Origin: Phlegmacium glaucopus
Lineage: Eukaryota; Basidiomycota; Agaricomycetes; Agaricales; Cortinariaceae
DNA length: 64,000 bases
Assembly (NCBI GenBank): GCA_015039465.1
Contig: MU130361.1
Location: forward strand, 513,212-577,211
Direction: 5' to 3'
This document shows positions 35,874-46,061 of this stretch, in pieces. Position numbers and translations under genes: made by a program. The notes beneath the pieces are model-generated. The model was not told where the DNA came from, did no database searches, and saw nothing but the letters and a program-made list of their open reading frames with translations. Within the stretch, counting starts at the first letter, position 1. The number at the start of each line of letters is the position of its first letter.

Positions 35874-37422
35874 ATGAGTCAAAAAAAGTCTCGAGATGTG
35901 TACATGGTCATTGGTGGAAACGGTTTCCTTGGTCGACACATTGTGCAACAGCTACTTGACCGCGGAGACATAGTTTCTGTCTTCGACATTGTTGAGAGGT
36001 ACAAGGACGTCGACTTTTACTCGGGAGATATCACTGACAAGGAGTCTGTGGCTTCAGCACTTCGCAAGGTGTGTCAGAATATCTCATATTACCACTAAAA
36101 CTCACTATGGTGCCATGTATTTTAGAGTGGTGCAACGTGTATCATCCATACAGCGTCACCCCATGGTACTTTAAACAATCCTGCTATCTTTTACAAAGTC
36201 AACGTGGAAGGTACAAAGACGATTATTGCGGCGGCACAGGAGACTGGAGTTCGCAAATTGGTCTTCACAAGTTCGGCCGGTGTTGTGTTCAACGGAGCAG
36301 ACATCATCGATATAGACGAACGTGTGCCCTTCCCCGATGTCCCCTTGGATGCATACAATGATTCCAAGGCCAAGGCGGAAGTAGCCGTTTTGGAGGCTAA
36401 TGGAAAGGGAGGGCTTTTGACTGTTGCACTCCGTCCAGCGGGCATATTTGGGTCAGTCAAAATAAGATCAATAAATTTATTCACGAGGAAGCTCAATCAT
36501 GAATTAGCCCTGGCGACCGACAAGCCATGACTGGGTTTTACCAAGTATACGACCGAGGTCAAACTCATTTCCAAATCGGTGAAAACACAAATTTGTTCGA
36601 CTGGACATATGTTGGAAATGTTGCTCGCGCCCATCTCCTTGCAGCCGACAAGCTTGATACTCCACCTCCTGAGCCGCCATTATCTTCGCTGGAGAAACTG
36701 CCCACGTCTACAAATGAGGTCCCTGCATTAACAGATGCCGAAATCTCTATGCTTGACTATCCCATTCTTCCCGTCGACCTTACCACAGGCTATAGTCGTA
36801 TACCCACTTGCGAAGCCAGACCCCTTGGACCCTACATTACTCTTCCACCGAATGGTGAAAAAATTGCGGCTGCCTTTGACGACCCAAACTCAGAAGCCGT
36901 TCAACGTCCAGTGATAAGAACTCGTTTCGACCAACTCTCAGAACCCTCCCTCAAGCGAGCGAAACTTTACAACCCAGATATTCATCCTCTCCAAGTTGCG
37001 GGTCAGGCGTTCTTTATCTCCAATGGAGAACCCTGCTATTTCTGGGATTTCCCTCGCCTCATTTGGGCGCAACTGGATCAATATTTCCCTGGAAAGAGGA
37101 GTCCGCGTAGTCTTATAAAACTACCAAAATCTGTTGGGTTGGCAGCCGCAACTGGTTCTGAATGGTTTGGCTGGTTGACGGGTAGAGATGTTACTTTCAC
37201 ACGATTCAAAGTAACTTTCAGTTGTGCAACAAGATGGCATAACATTGAAAAGGCGAGAAGAGTGCTCGGCTACGAGCCGGAAGTCGGCCTTGAAGAAGGT
37301 GTAAGGCGAACAGTCGAGGTGTGTTGTATTCGACAACATCAATGTCATCCCAGCCTGATTGTTTTGTTTCTTAGTGGTGGTATGCCGACTACAAGGCTGG
37401 AAACCAGAAGGCGGCTCATTGA
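35874..37422 (+). CDS. ERG26: Sterol-4-alpha-carboxylate 3-dehydrogenase-like (3-beta-HSD family)
   Basis: ERG26 decarboxylates C4-carboxysterols in the ER, part of C4 demethylation in ergosterol synthesis. The N-terminal NAD site is VIGGNGFLGRHIVQQLLDRG, followed by FDIVERYKDVDFYSGDITD, KLVFTSSAGVVFNG and the catalytic YNDSKAKAE (Tyr-x-x-x-Lys). ALRPAGIFG and PGDRQAM are joined across an intron near 36451-36510. DWTYVGNVARAHLLAA is the usual next block. A roughly 110-residue insertion (PPPEPPLSSLEK to NPDIHPLQ, about 36660-36990) then precedes VAGQAFFISNGEPCYFWDFP. The final exon after GT 37318 encodes WWYADYKAGNQKAAH, ending at TGA 37420-37422. The family includes other 3-beta-HSD-like enzymes, so the exact substrate is inferred. 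Confidence 0.88.
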
Positions 37423-37574
37423 TGTATAGGATTTCACCTTCTCTCAGATATCATATAGCTTCTTGATTGCTACTATGTATTCCTTTTCCATTTCCACCAA
37501 ATGGTTTATTTCTATGCATTTTCGGCGGTACCAACCGTCGGAGTTGACAAAAGTTCTTTCTTGAGTCACAACAA

Positions 37575-38888
37575 ATGTCTGGACCAACAAGCCTCTTCCC
37601 TACTCTGAGTCCTTCCTACATACTTTCTTTCCAATTCTCTTCATGGTATCCTACGTTCGCGAACCATAGCATCAAAAGCACCATCATCAGGCCGCTGTCA
37701 GACGATTTTCGAGACTACCTCAACGCAGACGGGGTTTTTGTCCCTGAAGGCTCAGAAAATGCGTTGGTTTGCAAGAACGCAATTTCTGAATGACTGCCAC
37801 CAGGATCTGAGTAATAATTGAACTAGGTCTGTAGAGAGTACGCTTTCTGATGGTGAAAACGAAAACACCGATGACGAAGACGAAGACGACGAGCCTCAGA
37901 AGCGCTATGCATTCCCGGAACTTGATAAACGTATCCGTGAATGCGTTCTTGAGTATGATGCTGTCTTCCCTAAACTCAATTTCTCATCGCCAAAGGCACG
38001 ATTTTTTTATTTATTCCCTTTTTATTATTATTCTGATATATAATTTTCTCTGAAACCCATCCATAACACAGGACGCATCTTGGCTTCTCCCTTCTTCTTC
38101 TCCTCTCAAGTGTATCTCACCAGCAGATGTCTATCTTTTGCTCAAATCGTCTGATTTCATCAGTCATGATTTGAATCCAGATACCGTTTTCGACAGATGC
38201 GACTTTAATGAATCACCTTTCCCTCCGTACGACTTGGAGTTGGTTTTGCGAAAATGGTACCCCGTTGATCGAGGTCGGGAGCTCCGATGTTTTGTACGAG
38301 GAAATGTCCTCATCGGTAAAGCCCTCTGTCAATCGTAGCCTTCCGCCCTTCCTTAACCAAGCCCATCTGTGTAGCAATCTCTCAAAGGGACACAAATTTC
38401 TACGAATTCTGGAATGAGCCAAGCACTCAAACAACAGTCTCCCTAGCCATCCAAGATTTCTGGCGTACCAATATCCTGTCAAAATGGACTTGGAGTGAAG
38501 ATTGTGAGAAATTTAGTTTTTTCATCACCCCTGGGTTAATCCTAACCGATTTTATCACACAGATATCTTCGACTTTCTGCTCACACGAGATCTTTCGAAA
38601 GGTCATATCCTCGATTTCAATCCATATGCACCCAAGACCGATCCACTACTCTTCACATACGAGGAACTTCGAGATCTCATCCATCCTAATATTCGTTTAC
38701 CAGCACTGAGAGTGATAGACTCTCCATCCCACCCTGCTGCAGCCGCCAATGCACCTGCACATCAACACAATATGATTCCGTTTGAAGCAGTGAGTATGAG
38801 CAATGGACTTAATATTGAGGAGTTTGCAGATATCTGGAAAGATTCCTTAAAGGAGAGCATGAAGGATGCAACGTGGACAAAGACTTAA
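37575..38888 (+). CDS. CDC123: Cell division cycle protein 123 (eIF2 assembly factor)
   Basis: Cdc123 is an ATP-grasp-fold chaperone that promotes assembly of the eIF2 alpha-beta-gamma complex. The first exon gives FSSWYPTFANHSIKSTIIRP and LSDDFRDYLNADGVFVPEGS. The second has an acidic stretch (ENTDDEDEDDEPQKRYAFPE) and LDKRIRECVLEYDAVFPKLN. Then come FSSPKDASWLLPSSSS, DVYLLLKSSDFISHDL, LVLRKWYPVDRGRELRCFVR with GNVLIG, ISQRDTNFYEFW, then FDFLLTRDLSKGHILDFNPY. The C-terminus has IEEFADIWKD. About five introns. The acceptor of the first intron (near 37827-37840) is not certain. A run of 14 G lies 44 bp downstream of the stop. Confidence 0.94.
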
Positions 38889-38932
38889 ACCAAACAAATT
38901 CTGTGTCTCGTCGAGGTCGTTAATTCTTTATT

Positions 38933-38946
38933 GGGGGGGGGGGGGG
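38933..38946 (+). repeat. Poly-G run of 14
   Basis: Fourteen G in a row in the 3' region of CDC123, preceded by TTATT. Such homopolymers are prone to length errors in sequencing and to slippage in vivo. On the opposite strand it would be a C-tract in the 3' flank of the desaturase gene. Confidence 0.8.
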
Positions 38947-39072
38947 ATATACACAAAAACTCTACCCCGTTCAAACCGCCGTAAATTAGTAACCACCTTT
39001 GTCAACGACGAACACAGGTAAGTAGTGGACTCTAGGTTTTCTATAATAAATGGCGAGGCAAATCTATAATAA

Positions 39073-40794
39073 TTACTTGTCAACCTCGATTCCGGAATCA
39101 CTAGCCGATGATTCTGGCATAGCAGGCTTCATCTTAGCAAGGCCATAGGCATTCTTGAAGAAAACAACATCGCCTTCGTCCTCGACAAACTTGCATTCCC
39201 TAAAGACTCGGTAGAGCTCAGCCCATCCACCAGGGCCACCCTCAATGGGAATACCAGCGGTTGCGAGTTTCTTCTTAAGTGCGGCGCTTGCTTCCCAACT
39301 AGAAGGGAGAATGAGATACAGATCAAGACGACGGAGATACGAAGAATGTTTACGCATTATAGTGAGGAATCTTGCTAGAAACGTGATGCAAGATGTGGGT
39401 TTCAGAGATACCATTGGTGGCGTGTGCACCAATCCAGGCCATAATGCTTCCACAGTCGCCGAGAAGGTTACGGTCCAGAGTAGCAAGGGCTCCGCGGGCA
39501 AAGGTGAACTCTGGGGCGCGGTAATGGGGAAGAAGGGGGTCCGTATGTTGCAAGAAGGTGATCAATACAAGCCAATGGTTGACCCTACAACAAGTTAGGG
39601 ATATAAAAATTACAGACGTGAGTGCTGCTCACCAGAGGTAAGGGACCAAATAAGTTCTGAACACCTCGAGGAACCCTTTGTAGTAGATGCTTGCAGCGAC
39701 TGAACCAACCCAAAGCAAAACACCAACATTCGACATGACAACCTGACCATATTGATGGGGGCCAAACATAACTGCATTAGGGCTGAAGTCTAGAAAAATG
39801 TTCTGAGTATTCAACCTAAACTTTAACAATATTTTTTTTGCAAACTAACGAGTAGTACCCTTTGGATACCTCTTTTGACCAGAGGCATTTGTAAGCATAT
39901 AGGCAGGCCAACCGCCAAGCTATAAATAGACAAATTGAGTACTTCAGTAACCTGATGGTGAAAAGCTTACTAGATATGAAGCTGAACCTAAAGCAGCACC
40001 AATTGGCGAATCGCCAAGAGCTTCCCACATTTCCTTCTTAACCTCACTTATTACGCGGGCACCAAGAAGGTCCTCCCTTGAAGAGTCAAAAGGTCGCAAG
40101 CCAAGTTCTGATCGGGTAGGGGGGACGAAGACTTGGTCCTGTGTCATATGACCAGTTGATGCATGATGTTTCGAGTGCGTGATGCGCCAGGCATGGTAAG
40201 GTACGCCGAGGCTAGAAGAAACACGCGTCAGCACTTCCAAGTCCAAAGAAATATACAAAAGTTTCTATACGCGGAGTGAAGGATCCAGCCGACAGTATTG
40301 TTAATGGTCTTCGACTCCGAGAAAGCCTGATGACCGCACTCGTGCCCGATAACCCAGATTCCTGTCGCGAAGAGACCTGCCCAGAACCCGTACAATGCCC
40401 AAAGCGATATGCGTGCGGCAGTGTATAGGTGAGGATTGGGCAACGCGAGTGTCGTCGGGGTGATAAGGGTATCGAGATACGTAGTCGCTTTATAAAGACA
40501 CCCAATCACGAATAAATCCCAAACGCTAAATAGCGGCAGTGACCTCAGTAAACCTGTCCGCATTTTTAAAAACTTTCATAGCAAAAAACTTACATGTAGA
40601 CGGATGATTTCAGAGCCGAACGCTCGAAGCAGTGGGCACTAAAAGAACACAAAATGAGTTTTGGGTGAGAAAAGGGAAAAAAAGGGAGCCATTTACGGGA
40701 TGGCAGCGAGCAAGTCCTTGATAGGAATGTCCGGGACAGGATAAACGCCCTGCTCGACGACAGTGACGAGCTCATGGTCGTTCTTGGGCGCCAT
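39073..40794 (-). CDS. Delta-12-type fatty-acid desaturase
   Basis: This ER membrane enzyme uses cytochrome b5 and oxygen to insert a second double bond, usually oleate to linoleate. It has the three histidine boxes: HECGH (in [16 protein letters not shown]), HSKHH (in [20 protein letters not shown]) and the third, [15 protein letters not shown]. Other family marks are [13 protein letters not shown] near the start, [20 protein letters not shown] and [13 protein letters not shown]. The layout is that of fungal FAD2-like enzymes, and a delta-15 activity cannot be excluded. Membrane segments surround the histidine boxes. Introns are numerous and short, and one splits the region around residue 45. 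The C-terminus ([11 protein letters not shown]) is hydrophilic. The enzyme is complete. Confidence 0.93.
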
Positions 40795-41065
40795 TAAATC
40801 TATATAGCGAGTCCAAAGGAGAGGAGAAGAAAAAGGAACGGTCACCAGCGAATCAAATTGCTTTCAAAATTTATGGGGAACGGAGTGATCGGACTTTGCC
40901 GAGGGCTTAACCCCAGAGGTTGAGAACGGCTACATTCTATCTAGTTTGTCTGTACAGGTATATACAAGAGGAACCTCTCATGTTCCTCCAACTAAGATGT
41001 GCATACACAACGATGAAATATTACAAGAAAACAACGATCAGAACTGAACGAAAACTTGAAAAAGG

Positions 41066-43197
41066 TTACTGCAAGGCTGTGAGACGTTCCGATAGTCCTT
41101 CCAAAAAAGCAAAACCATCCTAAGAATGCGGAAAAAATGTTCTAGAAAGGTATACAAATGGGGCAATTGATTGGTACATACCTTGGTGACCGTCCGCCCT
41201 GTACTTTTATTCGTAACCTGGGCAAAGTCTGCAATCATAGTCGCCAGCGTTTTGTTATTCCGACTGTACACCACTTCTCTCCTCAAACGCGCAACCACTC
41301 CCAGCTTGATGTGAGCAGGCTCTTTATCCGGTACTTGTTCATTAAAAGAGCGCTCTCGTGATGGCCTAAAAATCCCTTTCTCGTCAGGCATCACATTCGG
41401 TCCATACTATACGAAATCAACAAACCGTGCGGGTTGAATGAACACCGAAGGATCGTCCAACTGCTTATACAGCACATCTAAGAACACAAAAGCTTCCTTC
41501 GTCAACGTCCTTGAACTGTTCATCCTCAATACCTCCATAAATTCCTTCACCAGTCTTGCAAGAGTCTGATTATCTGACGCCGTCGATGCTCTTCTAGATA
41601 GGTCCCCGAGTCGCACAGCTTTCGGAGGTTGAGATCGGATGGGCACAGTATCGTTGCCCTCTGAACGGCTGGCGATAGCGATGACATTTGCTCGACCCCC
41701 ACTACCGGCATCCTTTTGTGATTCAATCTTGGCGTCCTCTTTAGCTCTTCGCATTGCATTTTGCACGTTCGTACGGTCCCCTAGAACATGTTGAGGTTCC
41801 AGCTTAAGGTTCGTAAGGCCGTTCAGGATGTCCGCCATTTCATCGTGCGGTAACGCTAATACCCGCATACGATTTGGAGTATTGACGGACTTCGGTGGTT
41901 GGACCTGTATGAAGCAAAATAAGCAAAATTATACAATAGTCCAAAAGACCGAGGGTACTGACTGTGGGTACTGGTGGTGGCCATACGAAATGTTCAACGT
42001 CCATGAAGCCCAGCTCCATAGCCAAATCACGAAATCTGTCAACCCACAAAGCATAATCCGGATTTTCTTTGAATTTGAGTCGACGGGTATAGCTCAGGAA
42101 CTCTTCGAACTCAGCAGGTAATCCCCTACACAGATTTTCTGGCGTGGCCTTCCGTTTTTCCATTTTTAGGATGTTGTGCGCAGCCGATGTTTTTGGGACA
42201 CCGTTTCTAGTCCAGCTAAGGCCTCGAGGTGTTAGGAGATGAATGAACATAAGTCCAGCTGCTTCTAGATCGTCTCGCCGTGATGGAACTGGCCAAATTT
42301 TAGTAACCAATCAAGTATGATAAGAAGTAAGGCTCGTACCTTTACCACGACAATGCACATTCACTGAGCTAGGGCAGAAATATACATTTGCTATATGGTA
42401 GGTAGTGAGAAGACCCTTACCTGAACCAATAATTTCCGATGAAGTCTCGCTTGAGGTTACTATCAGGAATGTGGCGACCTGTATATGGATCAATGTACTG
42501 CTTTGAAAACCCAAAATCGATCATGTAAATAGTTTTCTCGTTTGGGGGTAATCCAATGACACAATTTCCTAATTGGATATCACGATGTAGTACTCCGCAA
42601 TTATGCATGAATTGAAGACGCTTAATCTATCCCGCCATTAATTGAGATTTGTGACAAATTGGATTGAGGTTCGCTTACCACTTGTATAGCGATGGACAAG
42701 ACACTTCGTATATCCATCACATCTTTCCCGCTGCGTCTGTAGAGGCTGTCGAGGCTTGCGCCTAACAGATCGATAGCAAGGTAATCCCACATGCCCGCTA
42801 CGCCTGCAGCGTAGAGCCTTGGCATTCCTAGACCGCCCTGAAGCAATGGATAGAGCCGCCGTTCATATCGATTTGAGGGACATTCATGATTAACGTCCTG
42901 TATCTTCAATGCGACAACTTGTTTAGTGTGAATATGAGTCGCCCGATATATTGACCCTAAGAAAATGGCCCAACATTTAAGTAGTGCGATTAATAAAGAT
43001 ATCCAACACCAATACCACGCGCCTGAGTATCCTGAGCCGAGCTTCTCATTAAGCCACCAGTTTGCGATGACCGCAGGCACCGTAGGCGGAGGGCCAGGGG
43101 TAACTATTGGCGATTCGGTTTCCTCAGAGATTAAGGATTCGTCCGAGTATATTAAGGAGTCGGGCGGCGCTGCGTGCTTCTTTGCGAGGGTCGCCAT
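41066..43197 (-). CDS. Casein kinase 1-family kinase with long C-terminal tail
   Basis: The kinase domain starts with LNEKLGSGYSGSIYRATHIH and has ALKIQ (ATP lysine), YLAIDLLGASLDSLYRRSGK, LQFMHNCGVLHRDIQLGNC, YMIDFGFSKQYIDPYTGRHI, LKRDFIGNYWFSSVNVH and CRGKVPSRRDDLEAAGLMF. The SRRDDLE and hinge blocks are typical of CK1. The catalytic loop reads HRDIQLGN where CK1 normally has HRDIKP.N, so the catalytic-loop lysine is Gln. A tail of about 200 residues follows with two similar segments (SRTLTKEAFVFLDVLYKQL and GRTVTKDGFAFLEGLSERL). The frame meets a TAG at 41407-41409, between them. A 60 nt phase-0 intron (41412-41353, GTATAG to GAGAG, with a CTGAC branch-like site) would remove it and keep the frame. 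The stop is at 41066-41068. Confidence 0.82.
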
Positions 43198-43531
43198 CTT
43201 TTGGTGGAAAGTAAAACCACAGAATAGATAATAATGTCGATATCGGACGCGTTAAGCCTAGATCCGTGTGTCTAGAAGATTGGGTAACCTAAACGACCAG
43301 AATGCAGAAGGAATAGAGATGTAGATGCAGGCCTGGACTCTTGCCGCTGAGGCCAAGGCCGATATGAATGTTCGAATCGAAACGCGTTTATCACGCGTAC
43401 TATTACCACTGGCAGCACGTGATATGGCTCTTCTATCGCTCCTAAGTTCTATGACGAAGTTGGATTATGAATCATATATAAGAGTTACTGATAAGAATGA
43501 GACACTTCTCATCGTCTCTACTCTCACCCCA
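43198..43531. promoter_or_regulatory. Divergent promoter, CK1-like kinase / pyruvate decarboxylase
   Basis: 334 bp between opposite start codons. On the PDC side TATATAAG lies at 43475-43482, 50 bp before the chosen ATG, and the stretch between them is CT-rich (cttctcatcgtctctactct). TATA box plus pyrimidine tract is usual for strongly expressed fungal glycolytic and fermentative genes. Confidence 0.55.
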
Positions 43532-45993
43532 ATGCAAACACACATAGATGCTCTTAAGTCTCAAGTTGACCGCCTTCGCTTGGAGGTACATGGACTCAGA
43601 GCCCAAACAGGAGCAGAAAACATTTCTGTAGGAAATTATCTGCTCACTCGACTTACCCAGCTCCGTGTAACCGTGTGCATATACCTACTTGTTCCTCCCA
43701 CATTTATTCAATCATGTTTCCAAGGCAATGTTCGGTCTGCCTGGTGATTTTAACCTAGGATTTTTGGTCAGTTGCATAGCCGACATATGATGCAATATAT
43801 CTCATAACGGTCTGGGGTATGCAGGACTTGGTCGAAGATCATCCTGATATCGACTGGGTTGGAAACTGGTATTTTACTATGTTTTTGTCATATACAGTCA
43901 TCTAAAGTACCCGTTATAGCAACGAACTGAATGCTGCTTATGCAGCTGACGGTTATGCTCGTGTCAAGGAAGGTTCCCTTGGCGTTGTAACCACGACGTA
44001 CGTCATCTGTTTTTTTTTTTGTATTAAATGCTAATTTATCTGCAGGTTTGGTGTTGGTGAATTGTCTGCTATCAATGGTATAGCTGGTGGTAGGTTCGGT
44101 TGTTCAGAATCATTTGTTCGGCAAGTAATATTATATATATATCAGCTTTTTCCGAAATGGTGCCCATTCTTCACATTGTGGGAGTTCCAAGCACTGTTCA
44201 GCAAAAGTCGAGACCTCTTCTGCATCACACACTCGGAGATGGCAGGTTATTTATTTCGTTGATTAAAATAGCACTTCGTCTACTGACCACTTCCTCAGAT
44301 ATGAAGCATATGGAACGGCAGCTGCTCTGTTCACCGTTAGCCAAGCTCAGCTCATGGACAAGAACAATGCCGCTTCCCAGATAGATCAAGTGATTACAGA
44401 TTGCATTACTCAGGTATAGTTTTTACTTTTTTCAAACCGGTACCTTCTCTCAAGAATTTTTTAGGCTCGTCCTGTATATTTGACTCTGCCTACCGACATG
44501 GTAGATCAGCAGATATCGTCCGAACGTCTCAAGATACCGCTCTCTCACACTCTCCCTCCTCACCATCCCGAAACACAGGAGTTTGTGATTAATCTTATTC
44601 ATGAGCGTGTCACAGCAGTTGCCAGTGGAGGAGATGTTGTGGTTTTAGTTGATGCTTGTGTCATTCGCCATGACGTTCGTAAAGAAGTCGTCGATCTTTT
44701 GCACAAGACAGGGTTCCCTGTCTATGCTACTCCAATGGGTAAGACGGCTGTAGATGAGAACGACAGACGCTACGGAGGAGTACAAATTTTCTCTCAAGCA
44801 AATTTGTGCATGTACTGACTCTTTATTTTAAGATTTACATGGGAGCGCTTTCCCGCCCTGACATCAAAGAAAAGGTAGAAAACGCTGCGCTTATTATCTC
44901 CATTGGAAGTCTTGGAACCGACTTCAATACTGGAAATTTCTCTTACAATATTCCTACCGAGAGGCATGTAGAGGTGAGATTTCGGAATACAGTTCCCAAC
45001 CAGCTTCTCATTGGTTATTAGCTTCACTCAAGCTACACACAAGTCCAGTATGCGAGGTTTGACGACGTCGGAATGAAGATGCTGCTTCCCAAGCTCACTG
45101 AGAAGCTTCAACACTTCCATCCAACGACGAGCCAGATTCAAGTTCCGACCTTCGTCAAGCATCTCCCAGAGGAAGATTCCGCTACGATTTCCCATTTGTG
45201 GTTCTGGCCGCGTCTCAGCTACTTTTTCAAACCCAAAGATGTTATTGTCACCGAGACTGGTTCGTGTTTACATTATCCATTCTATTCTATCTTATATTTG
45301 CTCAGGTACTGCGAATTTTGGTATTTTGGACGTTCCCTTGCCGACTGGAGCCATTCTGGTCAGCCAGATTCTCTGGGGAAGCATCGGCTGGTCTGTGGGT
45401 AAGTCACCTGGGCCTCTTCTCGTTCCACATGTTGGCAGTTTTAAAATGCATATACAGGAAGTTGTCTCGGTGCTGCGTTGGCTGCTCGAGACCTCGGATT
45501 GTCAAGAGTGATATTATTTGTCGGTGACGGAAGCCTGTGAGTTATGATGACCGCCGTCCAGATTCTTTTGGATAACTAGTAATCCACAGGCAGTTGACAG
45601 TCCAAGAGCTGGCGCCTATGATCCGAAAAGGCTTAAAACCCATCATCTTCGTTCTCAACAACAAGGGATACTCCATCGAACGATACATCCATGGCAAATA
45701 TAGGTATGTACATGTTGCTGGTATTATATGTTCTCTGAAATTCTTCTAGGAAATATAATGATATTTCCAATTGGAAGTGGACAGGCCTCTTGGAGACGCT
45801 AAATGACAGCGAGAAATTTGAGACGGCTAGCTACACTGTTAACGACAAAAGCGAACTGAGCAATCTTCTTGACGATGCTACCTTTGCTCAAGCCAACAAG
45901 ATCCAAGTTGTTGAAGTTGCCATGGAAGCTCTCGATGCTCCCCTGGCCTTGGAAAGGCAAGCCGAGTTGATGGGGAAGGGCAAAGCACGTTAG
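43532..45993 (+). CDS. PDC1: Pyruvate decarboxylase
   Basis: Pyruvate decarboxylase uses thiamine diphosphate and Mg2+ to turn pyruvate into acetaldehyde in the cytosol. After a short coiled N-terminus ([20 protein letters not shown]) the sequence has [43 protein letters not shown] (catalytic Glu), [40 protein letters not shown] (twin His), [30 protein letters not shown] and the ThDP motif VGDGSLQLTVQE with LNN. Roughly ten introns. The start was placed at 43532 because a TATA box lies 50 bp upstream; an open frame continues to 43325 but is unlike the family. The C-terminus is KGKAR. It is 68 bp from the next gene, in tandem. The numeral in the gene name is nominal. Confidence 0.93.
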
Positions 45994-46061
45994 GCTGGGG
46001 TAGAAATTCATGTATTTTGATTGTACCTTTGTATTTGTATCAATTGCCAGCTCATTGAAAA

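Noticed and set aside
17355..37422. A sterol gene cluster (ATG26, ERG26, desaturase)
   Set aside because: The genes are 15-20 kb apart, on both strands, and are separated by unrelated housekeeping genes.
41407..41409. CK1-like gene as a pseudogene because of the TAG
   Set aside because: A frame-keeping 60 nt intron explains the stop, and the downstream exon and its intron look intact, so I kept it as a gene.
43325..43531. Longer N-terminus of pyruvate decarboxylase from an upstream ATG
   Set aside because: The extension has no family resemblance and a TATA box lies inside it.
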